The notes under the pieces were generated by a model, which saw only the letters and a list, made by a program, of their open reading frames with translations, searched no databases and was not told where the DNA came from. A stretch of 64,000 bases of DNA, from contig NZ_CP029642.1 in NCBI RefSeq assembly GCF_003268655.1, positions 3,782,001 to 3,846,000 on the forward strand, given 5' to 3'. This stretch comes from Arthrobacter dokdonellae (GTDB taxonomy: Bacteria; Actinomycetota; Actinomycetes; Actinomycetales; Micrococcaceae). Positions 8,801 to 16,905 of this stretch are shown here, in pieces; the first letter of the stretch is position 1, and each line of letters begins with the position of its first letter. The translations under genes and the position numbers were made by a program.

Positions 8801-9462
8801 TTGGCGGTCCCGTCGATGTATGGCAGCGCCTCAAACCCGGCCACCCAGGTGTCCAGTTCGGTCCGCACGTACGGCGGCTCCTGGAGGTGCTCGGCGCATT
8901 CGCCGGACAGGTCCATGACGGACTGGATGAGCGTGGACTTGGCCGCCGTGAAGTGCTCGTGGCCGCCGTCGTGCGCCTCGACGACGTCGCTGGCCAGCTG
9001 CCAGGCCTCGGCGGCACCGAGGACCACGGCGTCGCGCTCAATGCCGAGGCGCAGCCCATAGTCGGTGACGATGCCGCTGGCGTAGGAGTGGTAGGTGGAG
9101 ACCTTCGGTTCCAGGGCGTCGCGTGCGGCCGCCGCGGGGGCCAGCTCCGCCACTCCGGACCGGGCCAGCGTGCCGAGCTTGGCCAGCTGTCCCCGGATGC
9201 GCGAGGCGAGCTCGCCGGCGGCCTTGCGGGTGAAGGTGACGCCGAGGATTTCTTCCGGCCGAACCAGCCCGTTGGCCACCAGCCACACCACGCGGTCCGC
9301 CATGGTGGTGGTCTTGCCCGAGCCGGCGCCGGCAATGACCAGCAGCGGCTCCAGGGGTGAGCAGATGATGGCCGCCTGTTCGTCCGTGGGCGGGAACTGT
9401 CCCAGGAGTTCGGCGAGCTCGAAGGGGCTCAGCAGGGTGTCCACGGCGGCGGGCTGGCTCAT
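5899..9462 (-). CDS. adnB: AdnB-type helicase-nuclease subunit (UvrD-like motor plus PD-(D/E)XK nuclease)
   Basis: 1187 residues from ATG 9462, which overlaps the adnA stop as ATGA; an upstream in-frame ATG (9489) would overlap adnA more and is less likely. Helicase motifs: AGAGSGKT (residues 44-51), LLDEFQD near 287, HQSIYGFRGA, LTVHASKGLEWD, VAFTRS. The C-terminal nuclease has GRIDAVF and LIDWKTGK (about residues 1097-1120) and QLAVYR, the RecB-like catalytic set. By family, AdnAB resects DNA double-strand breaks in mycobacteria, with AdnB as the lead motor. The linker between motor and nuclease contains an 11-residue tandem duplication (see repeat entry). Confidence 0.9.
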   Translation of the reverse strand: MSQPAAVDTLLSPFELAELLGQFPPTDEQAAIICSPLEPLLVIAGAGSGKTTTMADRVVWLVANGLVRPEEILGVTFTRKAAGELASRIRGQLAKLGTLARSGVAELAPAAAARDALEPKVSTYHSYASGIVTDYGLRLGIERDAVVLGAAEAWQLASDVVEAHDGGHEHFTAAKSTLIQSVMDLSGECAEHLQEPPYVRTELDTWVAGFEALPYIDGTAKTRTQAAGKLLDVLRTRGTVVDLVQRYAEAKRRRNALDYGDLVALAARIARDVPHAGETERQRFKVVLLDEFQDTSHAQLQLFAQLFGGGHPVTAVGDPHQSIYGFRGASAGQLFRFPEIFVKDDGGWAPTAELTIAWRNSAHILSAANVMSAELTAAQERKANVRLAAGLTGAERAAAGPRVVVSPLRERPNAPDGEVVLARFDTELAEAEAVAAEILDRKGDFTSRRGALGAMTVSVLCRRRAQFATFQSVFDARGIPYEIVGLGGLLSTPEIVDLVATLRVIADPGRSDSLMRLLTGARWRIGPADLMAFADWSRYLARRREWAARNRLVFDAAVLEGGGPGPDRLDAGEAPGAAEEAVVTSDVVDSASLVEALDYLSPTFWPEAARPLTDTARTRLLDLRDELRLLRTFVGDDLSNLIGTVERTMLLDIELAAKPGSSIHHARRNLDAFADAAATFMQAAERVDLTAFLAWLETAEAEEGGLELAAVEANPDAVQLLTVHASKGLEWDVVFVPGLNAGAFPSAKADRWTTGAKSLPWPLRGDREDLPAWDTNVPDLKTLLEHEKLFADDVKLHAEEEERRLAYVAFTRSRDFLMCSSTVWGSAKAPLEPSLFLSELLPLASGAAQTASVGTWVDDPEEGAENPVSAGEETAEWPYDPLNGPAILGRTGVAARAGRRANVEASAAAVRAASVEVGDNHRSAVVEVGDNHRSGPSLVPRPGNPRPGAPMPHEVGTSAFLAANPRWGRETAVLLAQEKVESDQLRVELPPHISASRLVALGEDAEKVTRAMRRPVPTKPGMAARRGTAFHAWIEEYFGATGQLDLDEAPGADAHVDEAYGLADMQDTFKNSAWARRIPAELEVPIETRVADVVVRGRIDAVFRDEDGGWDLIDWKTGKVPSKAQLAVRGVQLAVYRLAWSRLKGVPLDQVRAAFYYVGQDKLIRPVDLAGKEELEAIVTRAYSPGD
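6664..6720 (-). repeat. Two 24-bp direct repeats inside the adnB linker
   Basis: The plus-strand sequence GCGGTGGTTATCTCCAACC plus five bases (ctcaac ending) occurs at 6664-6687 and again at 6697-6720, a period of 33 bp. On the coding strand this encodes two copies of an 11-residue unit containing VEVGDNHRS. It lies in the non-conserved linker between helicase and nuclease. The arm GGTT/AACC could form a small hairpin. It looks like an in-frame inserted or duplicated element rather than a conserved part of the enzyme. Confidence 0.8.
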
Positions 9463-12400
9463 TCGGTGACCTGCTTTCCTTCTCGGCACAGCGGGCAGAT
9501 GGTGGGCAGCGGGCAGCCGCTGCGTTCGGTCCAGTCAGCGCCGTGGCGGGCCGGAAACGCAGCCTGCGCCATGAGGTGCGCGGCGCGCAGGACCTCGGGG
9601 GTGGCCCAGTCGTCGTGTCCTGCCGTGAGGGCCGCCTGGTCCTGGGTCGTCACGGCCTTCGTGCCGTCGCCCAGTGGCAGCAGTGCCGCGCCGCCGGGCC
9701 TCGGGTCCGCGATGCCCGCGGCGGCGGCTTCCTCCCGGAACGCCCCGGCCAGCACGGCCGCCTGGTACGCACCCAGCTGCAGGTGCGTGGCAAGTTCGGC
9801 CCTGGTGGGCTTGTGCCGCCCGGTCTTGAGGTCCACCACCACCAGCCTTCCGGCGGCGTCGGCCTCCAGCCGGTCCACCTGCCCTCGCAGCCGCGCCATG
9901 CGCCCATCCGCGGGAATTTCCACGTCAAAGTCAAGTTCGACGCCGACCAGGGTGCGCCCCTGCTGCCGGGCGTCGACCACGTACTGGGCCAGCTTCCGCA
10001 GCATCTCCTGGGCGCGTTCATAGTCCTTTTCCGCCTCCCAGCTGTCCCCCATGCCGAGCGACGGCCAGCGGCGCTCCAGCTCCTCGAGGTATTCGTGGCC
10101 GGCGCCGTCCGGGATCTGTTCGGCGATGGAGTGGATGAGCGTGCCCAGGCTGCGGGCGAAGTCGGTGACGGCTTCTCCCCCGGCGGCCTTGACAAACCAG
10201 TTCAACGGCGACTTCAGCACCGCCTCCACCTTCGACGGCGAGACCGTCACGGGTTCGCCGTCGGCCACGACGGGCGCGTCGGTGCTCAGCGGCAACAGCC
10301 CCCACCACTGGGAGGGATCGGCGCCGGGCACGGTCTCGGCGGCCAGCGCGGCCAGCATGCGGGCGGCCTCGGGATCGGCGTGCGTCTCCGATTCCTGGCG
10401 CAGCTCCGCCACCAGCGAGCGCAGCGTCATGGGCCGGGGCACCTGCTCCACGGGGCGGACGGGGTACTGGGACTCGCCGCCGGAATCGGTCACGGGGACA
10501 TACGGGGCGGCCAGTTCCAGGAACTGCGACGGCTGCAGGTCGTGGCCGGAGGCGCCGGTGAGGATCAGCAGCCTTCCCGCCCGGGAAATGGCGGCGGCAA
10601 AGCTGCGGAGTTCGTCGTAGCGGACGTCGCGCAGGCGCGCCGCCGGGTCGACCTGCCGGGCCGCCTGCGGGCCGTGCTCCAGCACGTCCACCAGGAACTG
10701 GCTGCCCAACAGCTCGCCGCGCAGCCGCGTGTTGGGCCATACGCCTTCCTGCAGTCCGGCCACGATCACCACCGGCCACTCCCGCCCGGCCGCGCTGGCC
10801 GGCGTCAGGATCTCCACGGCGTCCGCCCGCTGTGCGCGGGCCGCCAGGGTGTCCATGGGCAGTTCCTGGCTGAGCAGGTACTCCAGGAACTGCCGCGGCG
10901 TGGAGCCGGGCAGCTGGTCAACGTATCTTTCGGCGGTCTGGAACAACGCCATGACCGCGTCCAGGTCGCGGTCCGCCCGCACGCCCGTGGGACCGCCGCG
11001 CAGCGCCTGGGCCTCCCAGGTTCCGGAGCAGTCCGAGGCCTCCCACAGGGCCCACAGCACCGTCTCGGCGTTGGCACCGGGCTCCGCGACCGCTGCCTTC
11101 CCGGCGGCCAGCATGGCCGCGATCCTGCCCGCGTTCTGCGCCTCCCAGCCCAGCGGGGACAGCATTTCCGGGTTCGCGAGCGCCTCCACGAGCAGTTCGT
11201 CGCTGGCCCGCCCGCCGCCGGCGCCGAGCTCCTGCTGGCGCAGCGCCTGCCGCAGCCGCCGCAGGTGAAGCGCCGTGGAACGGCCCAGTCGCGATGTCAG
11301 CAGCGATACGGCCAGTTCGGCGTCCAGCGCCTCCGGGTCAAGCGCCACCCGGAACGCCTCCAGCAGCGGCCGCACGGCGGGCTCGTCGCGGACGGGGTTC
11401 TCGGCGACGGGCACCTTGACGGGAATCCCCAGTCCGCCCAGGTACCGCTGCAGTCCGGCCAGCGCCGACCCCGTGCGCACAATCACGGCCATCTCGCCCA
11501 GCCGGTAACCGGCCAGGTGCTGCAGGTGCAGGATGCGCTCGGCCACCAGGCGCAGTTCGTGGACCTCGGAGGCCACCACATGGGCGCTGACCCCGGCCGC
11601 CCTGAAATCCGACGCCGGTCCCCCGGCCGCTGCCTGTTCCGGGGCGTCGTCGGGCCAGGCCAGCACGCGCGCCCGCTGGCCGCCACGGGCCTGGGAGATC
11701 CGCTCCGCCACGGCGGACCACGCCCCCGCGAGCTCCGGTGTCATGCGGTGTGACGTGGACAGGGTGAATTCCGCGACCGGAACGTGCGGGCCGGACAACG
11801 AGTCCCGCAGGGTGCCCACCAGGTCCGGCCGGGCCCCGCGAAAACCCTGCACCACGGTGTCCGGGGAGGCGGTGACCACAATGTCCTTGCCGCGCCCCAC
11901 CAAGGACAGGAGGTCGTGGACGGAGCGGTTGGCCTCCTGGATGTCGTCAACGAGGACCAGCTGCAGCCGGGCGCGCTCCTGGGCGAGGAAATCGGCGTCG
12001 TTCCTTAGCAGCGTGGCAGCGGCCGTGATGATCCCGGCCGGGTCAAAGGAACCGGACTTGCCCCAGTCCACCACATCCCGGTATTCACCATAGAGCGAGG
12101 CGGCGGCCACCCAGTCCGGGCGGTCGTTCTCCCGGCCGAACCGGGCCAACTCTTCCGGGGCGACATCGTATTCGATGACGCGGTCGAACAGCTGGCGAAT
12201 TTCCTGCCGGAAGCCGCGCGTGTCCAGGGCGTCGGCAAGCTCAGCCGGCCAGCCGGGCTCGGTGCCCAGGCCCAGCCTGTGCCCGGCCATCAGGTCCTTG
12301 ATGATGAGGTCCTGCTCGGGGCCGCTCATCAGGCGCGGAGGGCCTTCGATGTGAGGCATGCGGCCCTCGACCTTGGCCCGGCGCAGCAGGTCAAAGGCGT

Positions 12401-12752
12401 AGGAGGACCAGGTCCGTGCCGGGGACGTGCTGAGGCTTCTGTGCAGACGCGCGCTGAAGGCGTTGCGCAGACGGGCCGCGGCCAGCCGCGACGGGGCGAG
12501 GAGGAGGGCACGCGCGGGGTCGACGGCGTCGTGCTCCATCCTTTTGACCGCGGCCTCCACCAGCACTGTTGACTTGCCCGTGCCCGGCGCGCCCCAGACC
12601 AGCACGGGGCCGGAACCGGGGACCCGCTCCACGATGGGCAGCTGGTCCGCGCTGAGCGCCGGTGCCGGACGGAGCGACGCCGGGGGCGCCACCAGCGTCA
12701 GGCGGGGCAGGTGCTTGTGGGCCGGCAATTGGTGTGGGACAGGGGAACTCAT
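9459..12752 (-). CDS. adnA: AdnA-type helicase-nuclease subunit
   Basis: 1097 residues. Walker A GAPGTGKS lies at residues 54-61, but the Walker B region reads VDDIQEA instead of DEFQD, so the motor is divergent. This agrees with the subordinate motor role known for AdnA. The C-terminal nuclease is RecB-like: GQVDRLE, then VVVDLKTGR (about residues 960-985) and LQLGAYQ. Three cysteines near the end (GCPLPTICPLC) could bind metal. Start and stop overlap its neighbours as ATGA on both sides, giving a tight atl-adnA-adnB operon. Assignment rests on fold, gene order and pairing with adnB. Confidence 0.88.
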   Translation of the reverse strand: MSSPVPHQLPAHKHLPRLTLVAPPASLRPAPALSADQLPIVERVPGSGPVLVWGAPGTGKSTVLVEAAVKRMEHDAVDPARALLLAPSRLAAARLRNAFSARLHRSLSTSPARTWSSYAFDLLRRAKVEGRMPHIEGPPRLMSGPEQDLIIKDLMAGHRLGLGTEPGWPAELADALDTRGFRQEIRQLFDRVIEYDVAPEELARFGRENDRPDWVAAASLYGEYRDVVDWGKSGSFDPAGIITAAATLLRNDADFLAQERARLQLVLVDDIQEANRSVHDLLSLVGRGKDIVVTASPDTVVQGFRGARPDLVGTLRDSLSGPHVPVAEFTLSTSHRMTPELAGAWSAVAERISQARGGQRARVLAWPDDAPEQAAAGGPASDFRAAGVSAHVVASEVHELRLVAERILHLQHLAGYRLGEMAVIVRTGSALAGLQRYLGGLGIPVKVPVAENPVRDEPAVRPLLEAFRVALDPEALDAELAVSLLTSRLGRSTALHLRRLRQALRQQELGAGGGRASDELLVEALANPEMLSPLGWEAQNAGRIAAMLAAGKAAVAEPGANAETVLWALWEASDCSGTWEAQALRGGPTGVRADRDLDAVMALFQTAERYVDQLPGSTPRQFLEYLLSQELPMDTLAARAQRADAVEILTPASAAGREWPVVIVAGLQEGVWPNTRLRGELLGSQFLVDVLEHGPQAARQVDPAARLRDVRYDELRSFAAAISRAGRLLILTGASGHDLQPSQFLELAAPYVPVTDSGGESQYPVRPVEQVPRPMTLRSLVAELRQESETHADPEAARMLAALAAETVPGADPSQWWGLLPLSTDAPVVADGEPVTVSPSKVEAVLKSPLNWFVKAAGGEAVTDFARSLGTLIHSIAEQIPDGAGHEYLEELERRWPSLGMGDSWEAEKDYERAQEMLRKLAQYVVDARQQGRTLVGVELDFDVEIPADGRMARLRGQVDRLEADAAGRLVVVDLKTGRHKPTRAELATHLQLGAYQAAVLAGAFREEAAAAGIADPRPGGAALLPLGDGTKAVTTQDQAALTAGHDDWATPEVLRAAHLMAQAAFPARHGADWTERSGCPLPTICPLCREGKQVTE

Positions 12753-13192
12753 GCCCCCAGTCCATCACGCGGCTCCGACATCGCAGGCGCCGCCTTCCCT
12801 GTTCCAGGATTTTCCGCGTCCGACGCCGGCCCTTCCGCGGTGTGGAGACGGGCGGCTATCGCGTCGATGAGGTCAAAGTCCGCGTCCGAGGGAGTCCAGC
12901 GGGCCAGGTCCATGTTGACCCGCCACGCGCCGCCGTCCGCCTGGCCGCGCAGTTCGGTTGCCTCCCGGCGGTAATGGTCCAGGGCGCCGGCCTCGTGGCA
13001 CAGCGGAGCCTGTCCCCCGGCCCGGATCACACGCCACCAGGGGACGGCCGAGCCGTGGCGCGACATGACGGCCCCCACCTGCCGGGGCCCGCCGCGCTCC
13101 AGCAGCGCGGCGATGTCTCCGTAGGAGAGGACCCGCCCGGCGGGGATGAGATCCACCACGTCCAAGACTGCTTCAACATACTCAGCACGCAT
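12749..13192 (-). CDS. Alkyltransferase-like protein (MGMT family, no catalytic Cys)
   Basis: 147 residues. The MGMT DNA-binding winged helix is clear: IPAGRVLSYGDIAALL, then RQVGAVMSRHG. The active-site motif PCHRV of true O6-alkylguanine transferases is replaced by VPWWRVIRAGG, so Trp stands where the acceptor Cys should be. This defines the alkyltransferase-like class, which binds O6-alkylguanine and hands it to nucleotide excision repair. The last 35 residues are an extra low-complexity tail. It heads the adnA-adnB operon with a four-base overlap and a TAGGCT -10 box 6 nt before the ATG. Confidence 0.88.
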   Translation of the reverse strand: MRAEYVEAVLDVVDLIPAGRVLSYGDIAALLERGGPRQVGAVMSRHGSAVPWWRVIRAGGQAPLCHEAGALDHYRREATELRGQADGGAWRVNMDLARWTPSDADFDLIDAIAARLHTAEGPASDAENPGTGKAAPAMSEPRDGLGA

Positions 13193-13198
13193 GAACCA

Positions 13199-13204
13199 AG
13201 CCTA
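13199..13204 (-). promoter_or_regulatory. -10 box TAGGCT of the atl-adnA-adnB operon
   Basis: On the minus strand TAGGCT is followed by six bases (TGGTTC) and the ATG of the alkyltransferase-like gene; leaderless arrangement with no Shine-Dalgarno. Confidence 0.55.
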
Positions 13205-13264
13205 GTTCTCCACAGCCCTGCCCGTGGCATGACCTGCCCGGGCTTCGGTGTCGGTGGCTGGCGG

Positions 13265-13270
13265 TAGCGT
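13265..13270 (+). promoter_or_regulatory. -10 box TAGCGT of the exonuclease gene
   Basis: TAGCGT, then TGGGGC, then ATG 13277: the same six-base leaderless spacing, pointing away from the alkyltransferase-like promoter about 60 bp upstream. Confidence 0.5.
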
Positions 13271-13276
13271 TGGGGC

Positions 13277-13990
13277 ATGACTAGCTGGAACTTGCGCCCA
13301 CGGGCCGCGTTTGACTTGGAGACCACCGGCAAGGATCCCCGGGAGGCCAGGATCGTCACGGCGTCGATCGTGGTGGTGGACGAGTCCGGCGCCGTGGCGG
13401 ACACCCACGAATGGCTGGCGGATCCGGGGGTGGCCATCCCCGAGGAGGCTGCCGCCATCCACGGCATCAGCACGGCCCACGCGCGCGCCAACGGCCGGCC
13501 GGTGGATGAGGTCACGGCGGAAATCGGCGCCGTGCTGGCGACGTTGTTCCAAAACGACATCCCCGTCATCGCCTTCAACGCCAGCTACGACTTCACGGTC
13601 CTGGCCAACGAGGCACGCCGCTACGGCCTGTCCGCGATGACGCCGTCCCCGGTCATCGACCCCTTCATCTGCAACAAGCATGTGGACAGGTTCCGCAAGG
13701 GCAGCCGCACGCTGGTGGCACTGTGCGAGGAATACGGCATCCCGCTCCGCGACGCCCACACCTCGGCGGCCGATGCCGAGGCCACGCTTCGGCTGGCCGA
13801 CGCCCTGGTGACGAAATACAGCGCCCTGCGGCTGGAGCTGCCGGAGCTCCACGCCGCCCAGGTCGGCTGGGCCCGCGAACAGGCAGCCGACTTCCAGCAG
13901 TACCTGCGCCGTGTCAAGGACCCGCTCGCGGTCATCGAAGGGGATTGGCCCGTGTTGCTGGAATCGGGTCTGGACGCCATGACCGCATGA
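13277..13990 (+). CDS. DnaQ-like 3'-5' exonuclease (DEDDh)
   Basis: 237 residues. The DEDDh acidic residues can be placed: AFDLETTG near residue 13 (Exo I, D and E), AFNASYDFTVL near 98 (Exo II), and DAHTSAADAEAT near 158 (Exo III, His and Asp). HGIS at about residue 62 is typical of the DnaQ epsilon family. The C-terminal 60 residues lack a known domain. It probably degrades or proofreads single-stranded 3' ends. It is divergent from the atl-adnAB operon, which fits a repair neighbourhood, but it is not the main polymerase epsilon subunit on present evidence. Confidence 0.85.
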   Translation: MTSWNLRPRAAFDLETTGKDPREARIVTASIVVVDESGAVADTHEWLADPGVAIPEEAAAIHGISTAHARANGRPVDEVTAEIGAVLATLFQNDIPVIAFNASYDFTVLANEARRYGLSAMTPSPVIDPFICNKHVDRFRKGSRTLVALCEEYGIPLRDAHTSAADAEATLRLADALVTKYSALRLELPELHAAQVGWAREQAADFQQYLRRVKDPLAVIEGDWPVLLESGLDAMTA

Positions 13991-14301
13991 GCTAAATCAC
14001 ACAGGAATCTGCCAGCCTTCCCCGCCGCGCCGCTGCGCCGGTCCTGCGGTGCCGGGCCCGGCTGCGCCGGACACTGCCCGGCCATGTGGGCCCATCATGC
14101 ACCAGATCTTCCATGAACGGCACCTTTGTTAAGCATTTGTTCGCACCCGCCACATGTACGGCACGGATGACATAATTTAGTTTCGCGGGTTGAGCCCTGC
14201 TATGCCACTCCTCCGAGTCCAGGCGAAAGCTCCCCGCACCCCGTGAAACCCGGCCGTCGCCATTTTCGATGCCGGGCACCTGCAATGAAAGTGAACGCTT
14301 G
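13991..14301 (+). other. 311-bp intergenic region upstream of an ABC transporter operon
   Basis: The first half is GC-rich and contains imperfect inverted repeats around CCGGGCCCGG. Near 14171-14176 CATAAT is the only good -10-like hexamer, about 125 bp before the start codon; no matching -35 sits 16-18 bp upstream. No riboswitch class I know is recognisable and no ORF with coding character is seen. Confidence 0.4.
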
Positions 14302-15234
14302 ATGAAGAAATCAGCCCTGAAATGGCTCACCACCGTGCCCGTGGCGGTTGCCCTGGCCTTCTCACTGGCCGCCTGCGGCGGCGGCACCGGCGCCACCAGC
14401 TCCGGCAAGCCCACGAACGCCCTGGCCGGAAGCGACCAGAAATCCCTGGACAAGTACACCACCAAGGACGTCACCGCCCTGGACAAGATCGACACCTCCA
14501 AGCTGGGCCTGATCACCCCGGGCACCATCACGGTCGGCACGCTCTCCGACGCCCCGCCAAACATCTACATCGACAAGTCCGGCAAGTTCACCGGCTACGA
14601 CAATGAGCTGCTGCGCGCCATGGCCGACAAGCTCAAGCTCAAGGTCGAGTTCAAGTCCACCGACTTCTCCGCCCTCCTGTCCCAGGTCGCCAACAAGCAG
14701 TTCGACGTCGGATCATCCTCGATCTCCACGACCGACCTGCGCCGCAAGACTGTGGGCTTCACCAACGGTTACGACTTTGGCTACATGGCCGTTGTGGCCA
14801 AGAAGGACTCGGCAGTCAAGGGCTTCAAGGACCTCAGCGCAAAGACCCGCATCGCCGTGGTCCAGGGCACCGTCCAGGACGACTATGTGACCAACACCCT
14901 CAAGCTTGAACCGGTCCGCTTCCCCGACTACAACACGGCCTACGCAAATCTGAAGACCGGCCAGGTTGACGCCTGGGTCGCGCCCTCCCAGCAGGCCACC
15001 GGGCAGGTCAAGGAAGGCGACGGCACCGCCATCGTGGAGTCAGTGGTGAACACGAAGAACTTCACCGCCTACGCCGTGAGCCCGACCAACCAGCCGCTCA
15101 TTGACGCCCTGAACTCGGCCCTGGACGCCGTGATTGACGACGGCACCTGGGCCAAGCTGACCAAGCAGTGGTACCCGGACCGTGTGACCCCCAAGGACTG
15201 GACCCCCGGTTCCAAGGCAGCCAAGCTCCCGTAA
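14302..15234 (+). CDS. Polar amino acid ABC transporter, substrate-binding lipoprotein
   Basis: 310 residues from ATG 14302 (MKKSALK); the upstream in-frame ATG at 14269 lacks signal-peptide logic. A lipoprotein signal ends in LAAC with the Cys near residue 24, followed by a Gly/Ser linker. The rest is a type II periplasmic-binding fold of the SBP_bac_3 type: ITVGTLSDAPPNIYID, FTGYDNELLRAMADKL, and the hinge segment FDVGSSSISTTDLR. It binds a polar amino acid at the cell surface and delivers it to the adjacent permease. The exact ligand is unknown. The permease GTG follows 12 bp after the stop. Confidence 0.88.
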   Translation: MKKSALKWLTTVPVAVALAFSLAACGGGTGATSSGKPTNALAGSDQKSLDKYTTKDVTALDKIDTSKLGLITPGTITVGTLSDAPPNIYIDKSGKFTGYDNELLRAMADKLKLKVEFKSTDFSALLSQVANKQFDVGSSSISTTDLRRKTVGFTNGYDFGYMAVVAKKDSAVKGFKDLSAKTRIAVVQGTVQDDYVTNTLKLEPVRFPDYNTAYANLKTGQVDAWVAPSQQATGQVKEGDGTAIVESVVNTKNFTAYAVSPTNQPLIDALNSALDAVIDDGTWAKLTKQWYPDRVTPKDWTPGSKAAKLP

Positions 15235-15246
15235 GGACCTTACTTA

Positions 15247-16002
15247 GTGGACTTCCAGCAGTTCTTTAAAACTTTCTTTGACTGGCAGGCAATGGCGGAC
15301 GTCGTCCCCCAGCTGCTGACCGTCGGTTTGCCCAACACGCTCATCCTCGCCGTATCCTCGGCGATCCTCGGTTCCATCCTGGGACTGGTGCTTGCCATCA
15401 TGGGCATCGCCCGGAACCCGGTCCCGCGGTGGATTGCCCGCGTTTATACGGACATCTTCCGCGGCCTCCCGGCCATTCTGGTGATTGTCGTCCTCGGCAT
15501 CGGGCTGGGGCCCGTGCTGCGCCAGCTGACGGGGATCACCAATCCGTTTCCGCTGGGCATCTTCGCCCTGACGCTGATGGCCGGCGCCTACATCGGTGAG
15601 ATCTTCCGTTCGGGTATTCAAAGTGTTGACAAGGGCCAGCTGGAAGCCACCCGGGCACTGGGCTTCAGCTACGGATCGGCCATGGTCCTGGTGGTCGTCC
15701 CCCAGGGCATTCGACGGGTGCTGCCCGCCTTGGTCAACCAGCTCATTGCCCTCATCAAGGATTCCTCCCTGATCTACGTCCTGGGCCTGCTGCCGAGCCA
15801 GCGCGAGATCTACCGGGTGGGCAACGACGTCGCGGCAAATACGGGAAACATGTCCGCGCTGGTTGCGGCCGCCATGCTGTACCTGGTCCTGACCATCCCG
15901 CTGACCCACGTGGTGAACTACATGGACAAGCGGATGCGCGAAGGCAAGAAGTTGAAAGCGGAACCCGATGAAATTGCCGCCGTCGTTGGAAAGGGCGCCT
16001 AG
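15247..16002 (+). CDS. Amino acid ABC transporter permease (HisM/GlnP type)
   Basis: 251 residues from GTG 15247. About five hydrophobic segments. The family EAA loop is seen as [25 protein letters not shown] in conserved pattern (EATRALG, then VVVPQ). [10 protein letters not shown] and [15 protein letters not shown] are standard for polar amino acid permeases. It forms the membrane channel of the transporter with the ATPase encoded two bases downstream. The start is supported by position, since it leaves only 12 bp after the binding protein gene. Confidence 0.9.
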   Translation: MDFQQFFKTFFDWQAMADVVPQLLTVGLPNTLILAVSSAILGSILGLVLAIMGIARNPVPRWIARVYTDIFRGLPAILVIVVLGIGLGPVLRQLTGITNPFPLGIFALTLMAGAYIGEIFRSGIQSVDKGQLEATRALGFSYGSAMVLVVVPQGIRRVLPALVNQLIALIKDSSLIYVLGLLPSQREIYRVGNDVAANTGNMSALVAAAMLYLVLTIPLTHVVNYMDKRMREGKKLKAEPDEIAAVVGKGA

Positions 16003-16004
16003 AC

Positions 16005-16742
16005 ATGAGTGAATTCAAGTCAGGTTCCCTGACCGCCAAGAACATCCACCTGGCCTTCGGCGCCAACAAGGTGCTGCGCGGTATCGACCTGCACGTCCCC
16101 CAAGGCACCACGGCCTCCGTGATCGGCCCGTCCGGCTCCGGCAAGTCGACCTTGCTGCGGGTCATGAACCGGCTGATCGAACCGGACCAGGGCGACATTC
16201 TGCTGGATGACCGCTCCGTGTTGGCGGACAACCCGGACGAGCTCCGGCGTCGTATTGGCATGGTGTTCCAGCAGTTCAACCTGTTCCCGCACAAGACCGT
16301 GGCGGACAATGTGTCGCTGGCGCTGAACAAGCTGCGCAGGATGCCCAAGGACCAGGCACGCGCCAAGGCCTTGGAGCAGCTGGACATGGTGGGGTTGAGG
16401 CACAAGGCCGACGCCCGTCCCGGGAACCTCTCCGGCGGGCAGCAGCAGCGCGTGGCGATTGCCCGCGCGCTGGCCATGGAACCTGAGGTGATGTTCTTTG
16501 ACGAGGCCACCTCGGCGCTGGACCCCGAGCTCGTCAAGGGCGTCCTGGCGCTCATGACGGACCTGTCCAAGGGCGGCATGACCATGGTGGTGGTGACGCA
16601 CGAGATGGGCTTCAGCCGCAATGTGTCCGACACCGTCACGTTCATGGACGGCGGGGTGGTCGTGGAGACGGGATCCCCGGATGAACTCTTCAGCGCCCCG
16701 AAGACGGACCGCCTGAAGGGCTTCCTCTCCGACGTCCTCTAG
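16005..16742 (+). CDS. Amino acid ABC transporter ATP-binding protein (GlnQ type)
   Basis: 245 residues. Complete ABC ATPase set: Walker [10 protein letters not shown] near residue 43, Q-loop [12 protein letters not shown], signature [10 protein letters not shown], Walker [13 protein letters not shown], switch VVTHE. It powers uptake with the preceding permease and lipoprotein; the three genes form one operon. The stop is followed at once by a palindromic repeat that an insertion sequence has split, so the original operon terminator may have been disrupted. Confidence 0.93.
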   Translation: MSEFKSGSLTAKNIHLAFGANKVLRGIDLHVPQGTTASVIGPSGSGKSTLLRVMNRLIEPDQGDILLDDRSVLADNPDELRRRIGMVFQQFNLFPHKTVADNVSLALNKLRRMPKDQARAKALEQLDMVGLRHKADARPGNLSGGQQQRVAIARALAMEPEVMFFDEATSALDPELVKGVLALMTDLSKGGMTMVVVTHEMGFSRNVSDTVTFMDGGVVVETGSPDELFSAPKTDRLKGFLSDVL

Positions 16743-16782
16743 CCCCTGCGACTGTGTTGCACATCTTGGACCGGAAAGCGCT

Positions 16783-16862
16783 TGTCATGTCTCGGACCTC
16801 TGTAGACAGTTCATGTCTCGCACCTGTGTTGACAGTTGATGTCTCATTGTTGTGTAGACACT
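16783..16862. repeat. Three tandem ~26-bp units at the left end of IS copy 1
   Basis: Units 16783-16810, 16811-16836 and 16837-16862 share the pattern ATGTCTC...GT(A/T)GACA(G/C)T. The right end has three matching units in the opposite orientation (18264-18291, 18239-18263, 18215-18238). They are probably transposase-binding sites. The same arrangement recurs in copy 2 at +2845 bp. Confidence 0.8.
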
Positions 16863-16895
16863 TCCGGTCTGAGTAGTGGCCAGACCGGAAGTGTC
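16857..16895 (-). terminator. Hairpin after transposase gene, IS copy 1
   Basis: Perfect 14-bp stem GACACTTCCGGTCT / AGACCGGAAGTGTC with an 11-nt loop, ten bases beyond the transposase stop. It may end transposase transcription and shield the element from outside reading. Copy 2 has it at 19702-19740. Confidence 0.6.
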
Positions 16896-16905
16896 TCACT
16901 TCTTT

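Noticed and set aside
9459..9489. Longer AdnB start (MPRRKAGHRM)
   Set aside because: The ATG at 9462 gives the ATGA overlap used throughout this operon; the longer start adds non-conserved basic residues.
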